Shown here piece by piece: positions 16,814 through 24,410 of a stretch of DNA of 53,737 bases. The translations under genes and the position numbers were made by a program. Positions within the stretch are counted from its first letter, which is position 1, and every line of letters starts with the position of its first letter. The stretch is from an uncultured Agathobacter sp. GTDB lineage: Bacteria; Bacillota; Clostridia; Lachnospirales; Lachnospiraceae. Under the pieces are notes generated by a model. It worked only from the letters and a program-made list of their open reading frames with translations. It did not search any database and was not told the DNA's origin. The stretch spans positions 1 to 53,737 of the forward strand of contig CAKRLV010000018.1 of assembly GCA_934359755.1 (NCBI GenBank). Reading direction: 5' to 3'.

Positions 16814-18094
16814 TTATTTCTGCTGGAGTGCAGCAAGCTGAGCTTTAAGAGCAGAAATTTCACTGTCCTTATCACCTAGCTTGGAATTCATATCTGCGAT
16901 AACGTTCTCCTTTTCAACAAGCTGATTCTTGGCAGAGTCTAATTCTGACTTAGCAGAGTCTAATTCTGACTTGGTAGAATCAAGCTGATTCTTGGCAGAG
17001 TCTAATTCTGTTTTTGCAGAATCAAGCTGGTTTTTAGCAGAGTCTAATTCTGACTTTGCAGAATCGAGCTGATTTTTTGCAGAGTCTAATTCTGACTTGG
17101 TAGAATCAAGCTGGTTTTTAGCAGAGTTTAATTCTGTTTTAGCAGAATCTAATCTCTCCTTGGTATCGTCATATTTATCTTTGATTTCTTTAAGCTCCTG
17201 CGACATTTCGTCAATCATATAGTTGGCAGTATTTCTGTCAAGGATTTCCAATGCTTCTGAAAACATATAAATCAACTCCTTTGGATTGTTCCTAAATACG
17301 GCAATATCCTTGTAGTAATCCAGAAACTGAGGATATTTCTGAACAAGTCGCGAAATATGCTCAGCATCTGTACAACTAAAAAATGTAAGCCATGCATCAA
17401 GTTCTGTATTTATATTTTGAACCATGGAGTTGAACGTGTCAAGCGCTATGTAGGTTGTATGGGACAAGCTTGGAAGCTTAAGACCGCTGCTATATGAAAT
17501 CTGCTGTTCATGGATATAGCTATTCGGAAATTTGTGAAATTCCTTCGGACTTTTTTCCATCAAAATAAAAAGGTGAACAGGCTTTAAATCCTGATATGAA
17601 AAATGTTCATTTTTTTCATTTCGGATTCGATTGTACTGTCTCATAATCATGTCAGCGGTATAACAATCGCTGCGCTGACCTGGAAAAAGATATCCTACTT
17701 TTTGCATTTCTATATCGACAGTAGAGCCATCACAAAGCTCTGCAATTATGTCCATTATGACAAGAGAGCCTTTTTCAGCAAGCTGTACACCTTCACGCGG
17801 AAGGATTGTCTTTATTGTGACAGGCTGTTTTAGGAATGCTGATAAGAGAGATTCCAGGCGGTCCTTGTGAAGTTCTGGATTTAGGACATGCAGAAAAAAT
17901 TTATCAAGTGTGATATCAAGACTGCACAAACCCTGCATGAAATTCAGAATGCTATTCTGATGTTCAGTACGGAATGATGAAAAAAGGGAATAACTTTCAG
18001 GGCATTTTTTCAGCGCATTGATAGCATCCTCGCGGCTGCAGGTTTTACCAAGAATCTGGTCAAAAGTAATAGTTTTTGTGTTGATTGTATTCAT
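16814..18094 (-). CDS. PD-(D/E)XK family transposase/nuclease with heptad coiled coil
   Basis: The 426-residue protein starts at the minus-strand ATG at 18094, with AGGAGG directly before it. Residues 60-300 match the Rpn/YhgA-like PD-(D/E)XK nuclease-transposase family: LDKFFLHVLNP, then VIMDIIAELCDGSTVDIEMQ, where D115 and E129-x-Q131 are the active-site acids and base, then QRSDCYTADMIMRQYN, FHKFPNSYIHE and a YIALDTF stretch. Residues 314-392 are eleven near-identical heptads (LDSAKxE / LDSAKNQ), followed by a further coil to the end. The family promotes RecA-independent recombination in E. coli. Monocistronic. Confidence 0.8.
   Translation of the reverse strand: MNTINTKTITFDQILGKTCSREDAINALKKCPESYSLFSSFRTEHQNSILNFMQGLCSLDITLDKFFLHVLNPELHKDRLESLLSAFLKQPVTIKTILPREGVQLAEKGSLVIMDIIAELCDGSTVDIEMQKVGYLFPGQRSDCYTADMIMRQYNRIRNEKNEHFSYQDLKPVHLFILMEKSPKEFHKFPNSYIHEQQISYSSGLKLPSLSHTTYIALDTFNSMVQNINTELDAWLTFFSCTDAEHISRLVQKYPQFLDYYKDIAVFRNNPKELIYMFSEALEILDRNTANYMIDEMSQELKEIKDKYDDTKERLDSAKTELNSAKNQLDSTKSELDSAKNQLDSAKSELDSAKNQLDSAKTELDSAKNQLDSTKSELDSAKSELDSAKNQLVEKENVIADMNSKLGDKDSEISALKAQLAALQQK
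16919..17152 (-). repeat. 21-bp coding repeats (heptads LDSAKxE/Q)
   Basis: Eleven tandem 21-base units encode the heptads of the nuclease coiled coil. Units differ by only a few bases, including synonymous ones, with paired 42-base super-units alternating SELDSAK and NQLDSAK. This is a length-variable tract expected to expand or shrink by slippage without breaking the frame. Confidence 0.85.
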
Positions 18095-18566
18095 AAAAAT
18101 CCTCCTCATTGTGTAAAACAGGGAAAAATGTACATGCATGTATAGTGAATTGCACACAAAGCTAAAGCTAAGGCGCACTTGGCCAAAAATAGAAATATGC
18201 ATATATGTAAATAATATTTTGCTGTCAAAATACTTGGAAATCTGTGGCGAATAAAGCTGCCTTGAAATGCCCAAGTAGAAAATGAAAATCGCGATTAATC
18301 ATGTGTCATCATATAGGAAAATTGAACTTGTCTATATGATGACAAAATAGTAACAATAAAACAGGACAAAATCAATATGGCATTGTAACTAGAAATTTGG
18401 GTGAATATTTATATAGTATTACATAAATCAGGGGGCGAAAGGAGACTTTGGGTATTAAATATTGGATTTGTAATATGTTGCAGCAAATGAATTTGCATGA
18501 TGAATTATTTTATGGGGGGAAATGAATTTATGTATAAAGAAATTTACGTTAAAAAGAAATATATGT
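18095..18566. other. Gene-free intergenic region
   Basis: No convincing gene is seen. The stretch is AT-rich and holds a GGGGCGAAAGGAG sequence at about 18431 and a GGGGGG box near 18514 followed by a very short ATG frame (13 codons), which I do not call. It leads into the 17-bp repeats. Confidence 0.5.
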
Positions 18567-18651
18567 CATAAATAAATCTACGTGATAAATAAATCTACGT
18601 GATAAATAAATCTACATAATATATAAATCTATATGATAAATAAATCTACAT
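18567..18651 (+). repeat. Tandem array of 5 x 17-bp units
   Basis: Five 17-base units: CATAAATAAATCTACGT, GATAAATAAATCTACGT, GATAAATAAATCTACAT, AATATATAAATCTATAT and GATAAATAAATCTACAT. It lies 22 bases before the operator/promoter of the fructokinase gene; degenerate partial units continue to about 18680. Confidence 0.9.
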
Positions 18652-18672
18652 GCCTAGCAAATTTACTCTATA

Positions 18673-18711
18673 TGATAAACGATTGACACATACAATTAAA
18701 GAGTGTACCAT
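18673..18711 (+). promoter_or_regulatory. Promoter with LacI-type operator, fructokinase-lacI unit
   Basis: TTGACA (18683-18688) and TACCAT (18706-18711) are separated by 17 bases. The 16-mer TGATAAACGATTGACA (18673-18688) is a partial inverted repeat around a central CG, with its right half forming the -35. The same arrangement, with a better palindrome, occurs before the sugar-binding gene at 21055, so both units should be repressed by the same LacI protein. Confidence 0.75.
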
Positions 18712-18779
18712 AGAAAAAAATGCTTAAAAGTTTCGGACAGAAATTAAATCAAGGATATTTGAAAAGGAGAAAACAAATC

Positions 18780-19736
18780 ATGGAAAAATATAATGTTGTT
18801 GCAATGGGGGAACTTTTAATTGATTTTACAGAGAACGGAATAAGTGCGCAGGGAAATCCTGTTTTAGAAGCTAACCCAGGAGGCGCGCCATGTAATGTAT
18901 TATCAATGTTGAACAGATTGGGACATAGAACTGCCTTCATAGGTAAGGTCGGTGATGATATGTTTGGTCATCAGCTGGAGACTGCAATAAAGGAAGTTGG
19001 GATAGATACTGTCGGACTTAGATGGGATAAAGATGTACATACAACGCTTGCTTTTGTGCATACCGCAGAGGATGGAGACAGGGATTTTTCTTTTTACAGG
19101 AACCCGGGAGCAGACATGATGTTGAAAAAAGATGAGGTAGATGCCGAGCTTATAAAGAATTGTGATATTTTTCATTTTGGAACACTTTCTATGACAGATG
19201 AGGTTTGCCGTGAGGCTACAAAGTATGCGATATCTGTGGCAAAGGAAAATAAAAAACTGATATCGTTTGATCCGAATCTGAGGGAACCTTTGTGGAAATC
19301 TTTAGAGGAGGCAAAAAAACAGATTGATTATGGAATGAAAAACTGTGATATATTAAAAATATCTGACAACGAAATTCTGTGGTTTACAGGCGAGAACGAT
19401 TACGATAAAGCGGTGAAATCACTTCAGAAGAAATACGATATTCCACTGATTTTACTATCTTTGGGAAAGGAGGGAAGTCGTGCATATCAAGGTGAAAAGA
19501 GTGTTGAGGAACCGGCCTTTGTAAATCCCGATACGATAGAAACGACAGGGGCTGGAGATACTTTTATGGCAATGTGTCTTCATTATGTGATAGAACATGG
19601 ATACACAGAATACGGAGAAAAACAGCTTCATGAGATGCTTAGATATGCGAATGCAGCAGCTTCGATTGTTACGACAAGAAAAGGTGCGCTTCGCGTAATG
19701 CCGACGTGGCAGGAAATTGAAGAAGGAGTACAATAA
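18780..19736 (+). CDS. Fructokinase, PfkB family
   Basis: The 318-residue kinase is started at ATG 18780 (GAAAAGGAG before it); the frame is open 20 codons further but that part overlaps the promoter. It has the N-terminal GELLIDF and NPGGAPCNV sugar-binding signature (32-40) and the C-terminal PfkB signature DTIETTGAGDTF (251-262) with catalytic D260. In sucrose operons this enzyme phosphorylates the fructose released by sucrose phosphorylase to fructose-6-phosphate. It is followed 2 bases later by the LacI regulator. Substrate inferred from family and context; other ketoses are possible. Confidence 0.88.
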   Translation: MEKYNVVAMGELLIDFTENGISAQGNPVLEANPGGAPCNVLSMLNRLGHRTAFIGKVGDDMFGHQLETAIKEVGIDTVGLRWDKDVHTTLAFVHTAEDGDRDFSFYRNPGADMMLKKDEVDAELIKNCDIFHFGTLSMTDEVCREATKYAISVAKENKKLISFDPNLREPLWKSLEEAKKQIDYGMKNCDILKISDNEILWFTGENDYDKAVKSLQKKYDIPLILLSLGKEGSRAYQGEKSVEEPAFVNPDTIETTGAGDTFMAMCLHYVIEHGYTEYGEKQLHEMLRYANAAASIVTTRKGALRVMPTWQEIEEGVQ

Positions 19737-19738
19737 TA

Positions 19739-20728
19739 ATGGCAACAATTAAAGATGTCGCGAAAGAGGCAGGCCTTACAGTTACAACGGTTTCCCGGGT
19801 TTTAAATAATAGAGGATATATAAGTGATGACGCGCGCGAGCGAGTGCGGCTTGCAATGCAGAAATTGAATTACCAGCCAAATGAAGTCGCAAGGTCACTT
19901 CACAAGAAGAGTTCAAAGACTATAGGTGTAATCGTACCTCATATCAGACATCCATATTTTGCAGAGATGATAAGCAATATAGAGAACATTGCTTATAAAA
20001 AGGGATATCGTATTCTTCTTTGTAATTCACAGGAGAAAGAAGAAAAAGAGAAGGAATATATTGAGATATGTACCAGTAATCGGGTGGCAGGAATTATTTT
20101 GTTCAGCGGGCTTGTTGATGTGGATACATTTATCAAAATGGATATTCCGGTTATTACGATGGAACGCTATCTTGACAATGGAACTGCGTCAGTAGAATGT
20201 GATAATCTGGAAGGTGGAGCTCTGGCTGCGCAAAAGCTTATAGATAATGGATGTAAGAATCTTATGATGATAGGAAGTACAGCAAGCAATGTGGAGCTTC
20301 CAGCTGACCTGCGTGCAACAGGATTTAGAAAAGTGTGTGATGAAAAAAGTATTACATATGTTGAGGTGGATCCAGAAGTATCAGCGTACAATAATATGAC
20401 GTATGATGAGATGCTTGAAGATGCGTTGAAAAAATATCCAGACACAGATGGTGTTTTTGCGAGCAGCGATGTGATTGCAGCGCAGACATTGCAAGTGTGT
20501 AGCAAGATGCATATATCAGTGCCAGAACAGATGAAAATTATAGGATTTGATGACGTATCAATAGCACAGTTAACTACGCCCAAATTAACAACAATACATC
20601 AGCCTATAAAGGAAATGGCAAAAAGTGCAGTAGATCTTTTGCTCAATGCAGCTGAGGGAAAGATGGTAGCGAAGAAGACGGTATTGCCAGTACAATTAAT
20701 AGAAAGAGGAACAACCGCAACTTCGTAG
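19739..20728 (+). CDS. LacI-family repressor of the sucrose locus
   Basis: The 329-residue regulator has an N-terminal LacI helix-turn-helix (TIKDVAKEAGLTVTTVSRVL) and hinge helix (PNEVARSLHKKSS), then a periplasmic-binding-like effector domain (IGVIVPHIRHPYFAEMISNI ... DGVFASSDVIAAQTLQ ... IGFDDVSIAQLTTPKLTTI). It probably represses both promoters at 18683 and 21065 and is released by sucrose or a phosphorylated sugar. Its stop codon lies inside the first copy of a 50-bp repeat, and a two-way terminator follows. Part of the fructokinase transcript. Confidence 0.9.
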   Translation: MATIKDVAKEAGLTVTTVSRVLNNRGYISDDARERVRLAMQKLNYQPNEVARSLHKKSSKTIGVIVPHIRHPYFAEMISNIENIAYKKGYRILLCNSQEKEEKEKEYIEICTSNRVAGIILFSGLVDVDTFIKMDIPVITMERYLDNGTASVECDNLEGGALAAQKLIDNGCKNLMMIGSTASNVELPADLRATGFRKVCDEKSITYVEVDPEVSAYNNMTYDEMLEDALKKYPDTDGVFASSDVIAAQTLQVCSKMHISVPEQMKIIGFDDVSIAQLTTPKLTTIHQPIKEMAKSAVDLLLNAAEGKMVAKKTVLPVQLIERGTTATS

Positions 20729-20770
20729 CTCCTTTTGCTCATATAGTTGTGTGGTGGCTCTATACGAGCC
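20721..20770 (+). repeat. 50-bp direct repeat, copy 1 (overlaps lacI stop)
   Basis: This copy matches 47 of 50 bases of the copy at 20844-20893; it starts eight bases before the end of lacI and includes its last codon and stop. The shared core includes TCATATAG and GTGTGGTGGCTCTATACGAG. Confidence 0.9.
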
Positions 20771-20843
20771 AATTGAATATTATAGAATCCAGCCCAAATC
20801 ACACCTACATTTGCAAAAGAGCGCGATTCCGCGCAAATAGCTA

Positions 20844-20893
20844 CTACGTAGCCCCTTTTGCTCATATAGCTGTGTGGTGGCTCTATACGAGCC
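20844..20893 (+). repeat. 50-bp direct repeat, copy 2
   Basis: Second copy, 123 bases after the first, lying just before the terminator. Between the copies is a short inverted repeat GCGCGATTCCGCGC (20821-20834). No reading frame makes sense across it. Confidence 0.9.
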
Positions 20894-20898
20894 CCCAT

Positions 20899-20958
20899 CG
20901 ACTACAAAAAAGCAGGTACCAACATGCAAGCATGAAGTACCCGCTTTTTTTGTAGTCG
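20899..20958 (+). terminator. Bidirectional terminator after lacI
   Basis: CGACTACAAAAAAGC (20899-20913) pairs with GCTTTTTTTGTAGTCG (20943-20958), with an inner stem GGTAC/GTACC. The A- and T-runs inside the stem would serve both strands. Confidence 0.8.
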
Positions 20959-21054
20959 TAGGGCTGTATAGTCTCTGGTATGTAAATATTGCATAAAGTT
21001 TCTGTGAAAAAGAATGTGAAAACGATATCATATTTGTGGAATAACACGAAAATA

Positions 21055-21093
21055 TGTCAACCGATTGACACATAACATATGTGGTGCTACCAT
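21055..21093 (+). promoter_or_regulatory. Promoter with LacI palindrome, sucrose transport unit
   Basis: TTGACA (21065-21070), 17-base spacer, TACCAT (21088-21093). The operator TGTCAACCGATTGACA (21055-21070) is a nearly perfect inverted repeat (TGTCAA/TTGACA) with a central CG, typical for LacI proteins, and its right half is the -35, so bound repressor would block polymerase. It shares CGATTGACACATA with the promoter at 18683. Confidence 0.8.
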
Positions 21094-21197
21094 AATCGTG
21101 TAAACAAGATGTTGCTGATTACGCTGCGGTATAAGCAGTGACTTGTTGTTTAAAATTCAGTATCAATTAATTTAGTCATGTATAGGAGGAGGAAAAC

Positions 21198-22502
21198 ATG
21201 AAGAAGAAATTAGTAGCAATGGCACTAACAGTAGCAATGGTAGCTTCAATGGCAGCATGCGGAGGAGGTTCAGGTGATACTACACAGAAGAGTGGATCTG
21301 GTTCAAGTTCAGGTTCATCAGATGGTGATGTAACAATTACAGTATTTAATTCAAAGCCTGAGATTCAGGATCAGTTCGAAGCCATGGCAGAGAAGTACAA
21401 AGAGAAAACTGGTGTCACTGTGGAAGTGTATGGAAAGGGAAGTGATACAGTTGCCTCACAGCTTGCAACAAAGTATGCAGCGAATGACCCATATACAATA
21501 GCGATGATGGATCCAACAGATGTATATGGTCTTGCAGGGGAATACGGAGAAGACTTAAGCAACGAGAAATGGGTCGAGAATACAGATTACGCTATTTCAG
21601 TTGATGGAAAAGTAGTTGGTTTTCCATTCTGTTTGGAGGGAAGAGGTTTAATCTACAATGCAGATGCTATTGAGAAAATTACAGGAGAAACATTCGACCC
21701 ATCAAAGTATCAGACATTAGATGAATTTAAGAGTCTTTTGGATGAACTTGTAAAAGGTGGCATGGAAGCTCCAGTAGGTATTATGAAAGAGGACTGGTCA
21801 TTATCGGTACATTTCCTTGGTGAGACATATGAGCAGGAAGAAGATACAGATGCAGCAGTTGATAAGTTATTATCAGGCAGTGCAGACCTTGCTAATAATG
21901 AGAAGTTTAATTCTTTGATGGATACATTTGATGTATTAAAAGAGTATAACTACGCAGCTGATTCTCCAGTAGCAGCCGAGAGAGAAGTATCTGAGCAAAA
22001 ACTTGCCGAGGGTGAAATCGGTTTCATGTTTGGAGGAAACTGGGATTGGTCTATGATTAATCAGTATGAGTACACAGAAAATATGGGAATGATGCCAGTA
22101 CCACAGAATACATCAGATGACACTAATACAAAGCTTGTTGGTGGCGGTACAAAGTTCATGATGATTGATAATTCAAGTGATACATCAGATGAGCAGAGAC
22201 AGGCAGCAAAGGATTTCCTAAACTGGCTTGTATCTGATGCTGATGGAAACAGCTTCCTTTCAGAGGAATGTGCAGTAGTACCAGCATTTTCAAATATAGA
22301 AGCAAAATCATTAGATCCACTTTCTACATCAGTTAAGAGCTATGCTGATGCAGGCAACATGATTGCAGCTTATGACCATAATCCAGATGATTTTATCACA
22401 GAGTGTGGTGGAATTATGCAGAAATATCTTGCTGGAAAGATTGACCGTGCAGGTCTTGCTTCTGAATTAGAAGGCTACTGGTCAAAGGCAAAAATAAACT
22501 AG
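21198..22502 (+). CDS. Sugar ABC transporter binding lipoprotein (family 1)
   Basis: This 434-residue lipoprotein has lipobox MAAC with Cys21, then a Gly/Ser-rich linker, then a family 1 extracellular sugar-binding fold (ITVFNSKPEIQDQFEAMAEK, GFPFCLEGRGLIYNADAIEK, then IGFMFGGNWDWSMINQYEYT). Next to sucrose phosphorylase and fructokinase, the natural ligand is probably sucrose or a short fructose/glucose oligosaccharide. First gene of the second unit; strong AGGAGG ribosome site. No ATPase gene is present, as usual for Lachnospiraceae family 1 importers, which share an MsmK-type ATPase encoded elsewhere. Confidence 0.88.
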   Translation: MKKKLVAMALTVAMVASMAACGGGSGDTTQKSGSGSSSGSSDGDVTITVFNSKPEIQDQFEAMAEKYKEKTGVTVEVYGKGSDTVASQLATKYAANDPYTIAMMDPTDVYGLAGEYGEDLSNEKWVENTDYAISVDGKVVGFPFCLEGRGLIYNADAIEKITGETFDPSKYQTLDEFKSLLDELVKGGMEAPVGIMKEDWSLSVHFLGETYEQEEDTDAAVDKLLSGSADLANNEKFNSLMDTFDVLKEYNYAADSPVAAEREVSEQKLAEGEIGFMFGGNWDWSMINQYEYTENMGMMPVPQNTSDDTNTKLVGGGTKFMMIDNSSDTSDEQRQAAKDFLNWLVSDADGNSFLSEECAVVPAFSNIEAKSLDPLSTSVKSYADAGNMIAAYDHNPDDFITECGGIMQKYLAGKIDRAGLASELEGYWSKAKIN

Positions 22503-22578
22503 TACACATATAGTTACCCTAAAATTATTAAGCTGTGCCACACGCACGCAATTTACAGAACTAGGAAGGAAAGAAAGC

Positions 22579-23460
22579 ATGAAAACAAATACCATGTCAT
22601 ACAAAATAAAACAATTTCTTTTATTTGGAGGAGTTACAACATTCGTATTTGCGGCAGTCGTGATCGTTCCATTTCTCTACGGCCTGTATCTGACCTTCAC
22701 AAGCTGGGATGGAGTATCGAGAGAAAAACCATTTGTCGCATTTGAAAACTATGCAGCTACATTTGCTGACCATGATTACTGGGTATCACTTGGACACACT
22801 TTTGTATATTCAGTAATTGCAGTTATCATAGTTAATCTTCTTGCATTTTTACTTGCATATCTGCTTACAAGTGGGGTAAAAGGACAGAACTTTTTCAGAG
22901 CAGGATTTTTTACACCTAACTTAATTGGTGGTATCGTGCTTGGATATGTATGGAAGTTCGTATTTAACAGAGCTTTTATAAAAATAGGAGATGTTCTATC
23001 AATAGATGCATTGTCATCATCATGGCTTGCGACAACAAATGGAGCCTTGTTCTGCCTGATTATTGTGTCAGTGTGGCAATATGCCGGATATATGATGTTG
23101 ATCTATATCGCAGGATTCATGAGTGTGCCGGAAGATGTTATAGAAGCAGCAGAAATTGATGGATGTACAGGTACACAGACGCTTGTACATATTTCAATGC
23201 CACTTATGGTTTCATCATTTGTACAATGCATGTTCCTTACAATAACCAGATGTTTTATGGTTTATGATGTGAATCTTTCGCTTACAAACGGAGAGCCATT
23301 TAATAGTTCGGAACTTGCAGCAATGCATGTATACAATCAGGCATTTAAGTATAAAAATTATGGAACAGGTCAGGCGGAAGCAGTGGTACTTTTTGTAATA
23401 TGCGCGATAGTAGGACTTGTTCAGGTAACAATAGGTAAGAAAGGTGAGGTGGAAGCATAA
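22579..23460 (+). CDS. Sugar ABC permease, MalF type
   Basis: The 293-residue permease has six expected membrane helices, and the EAA loop is at VIEAAEIDGCTGTQTLVHIS. N-terminal PFLYGLYLTFTSWDG is typical for MalF-like permeases. Its stop TAA overlaps the next start (TAATG), so it is coupled with the MalG-like permease. It forms half of the channel of the sucrose importer. Confidence 0.9.
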   Translation: MKTNTMSYKIKQFLLFGGVTTFVFAAVVIVPFLYGLYLTFTSWDGVSREKPFVAFENYAATFADHDYWVSLGHTFVYSVIAVIIVNLLAFLLAYLLTSGVKGQNFFRAGFFTPNLIGGIVLGYVWKFVFNRAFIKIGDVLSIDALSSSWLATTNGALFCLIIVSVWQYAGYMMLIYIAGFMSVPEDVIEAAEIDGCTGTQTLVHISMPLMVSSFVQCMFLTITRCFMVYDVNLSLTNGEPFNSSELAAMHVYNQAFKYKNYGTGQAEAVVLFVICAIVGLVQVTIGKKGEVEA

Positions 23461-24317
23461 TGGATGTTAATACAAAAGCAGCTACTGGTAAAAAAATAAG
23501 GCACATACTGAAACTGCTCGTTCTGGTTATTTTGTTTATATGTTTTGTTTTTCCATTTGTGCTCGTAGTAATCAATGCATTTAAAACACAGGCAGACATA
23601 ACAACTAATGCACTGTCCCTGGTAGGAAAACATGGATTTACATTTGACAATTTCCCAAAGGCAATGGAGAAAATGAACTTTGGAAATGCTCTTGTTAATT
23701 CATTCATAATTACAACAGCCTCAACTGTTCTTACAATTTTGCTTTCATCTATGACAGCTTTCCTTATGGTAAGAAATCAGTGGAAATTAAATGGAATACT
23801 GTTTGGACTTATGATTGCATCAATGGTAATTCCATTTCAGGTACTTATGATTCCACTTGTATCTCTTTATGGAGGAGAGCTTGGAATACTGAATCATAGA
23901 ATAACGCTGATATTTATGCATGTAGGTTTTTCGATTTCAATGGCAACATTTTTGTTCCATGGCTCTATAAAAACAAATGTGCCTGTATCGCTTGAGGAGG
24001 CTGCTACAATTGATGGCTGCACAAGATGGCAGACATTCTGGAAAATTGTATTTCCGCTTCTTAAACCAACAGTAGCCACAGTTGCAATAATAGATGCGAT
24101 GTTTTTCTGGAACGATTATCTTTTACCTAGTCTTGTACTTGGAAGAAAAGAGCTTTATACACTTCCAATTGCAACACAGACATTCTATGGAACTTATTCA
24201 ACAGATATGGGACTTGTAATGGCAGCGTTATTACTTGCAATGCTTCCGATTTTGATACTTTATCTGTTTTTACAGAGATATATTGTCGAGGGAGTTACAG
24301 CAGGTGCTGTCAAGTAA
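23460..24317 (+). CDS. Sugar ABC permease, MalG type
   Basis: The 285-residue partner permease has the EAA loop LEEAATIDGCTRWQTFWKIV and the MalG-type ending RYIVEGVTAGAVK. Six membrane segments are expected. It starts on the stop of the previous gene. A 93-base gap with a hairpin separates it from sucrose phosphorylase. Confidence 0.9.
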   Translation: MDVNTKAATGKKIRHILKLLVLVILFICFVFPFVLVVINAFKTQADITTNALSLVGKHGFTFDNFPKAMEKMNFGNALVNSFIITTASTVLTILLSSMTAFLMVRNQWKLNGILFGLMIASMVIPFQVLMIPLVSLYGGELGILNHRITLIFMHVGFSISMATFLFHGSIKTNVPVSLEEAATIDGCTRWQTFWKIVFPLLKPTVATVAIIDAMFFWNDYLLPSLVLGRKELYTLPIATQTFYGTYSTDMGLVMAALLLAMLPILILYLFLQRYIVEGVTAGAVK

Positions 24318-24346
24318 TTAACAGGAACTATAAATATTCATAGCAG

Positions 24347-24367
24347 GGTGACTCTATTTGAGTCACC
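24347..24367 (+). terminator. Intercistronic hairpin before sucrose phosphorylase
   Basis: GGTGACTC and GAGTCACC form an 8-bp perfect stem with a 5-base loop, followed by TTGTG and no T-run. More likely a partial terminator or processing/stability hairpin that lowers or sets off gtfA expression than a full stop. Confidence 0.5.
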
Positions 24368-24410
24368 TTGTGAATAATCATACAAATGCATGTAAAGGAA
24401 AGGTATAGAT

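Noticed and set aside
16919..17152. CRISPR or other spacer-repeat array
   Set aside because: The units are contiguous 21-bp coding heptads without spacers.
18903..19175. Minus-strand frames inside fructokinase, and similar frames opposite other recognised genes
   Set aside because: They overlap genes with clear family motifs and show no motif or ribosome site of their own.
20749..20955. Plus-strand frame across the lacI downstream repeats
   Set aside because: It runs through the 50-bp repeats and the terminator, has no ribosome site and no protein-like composition.
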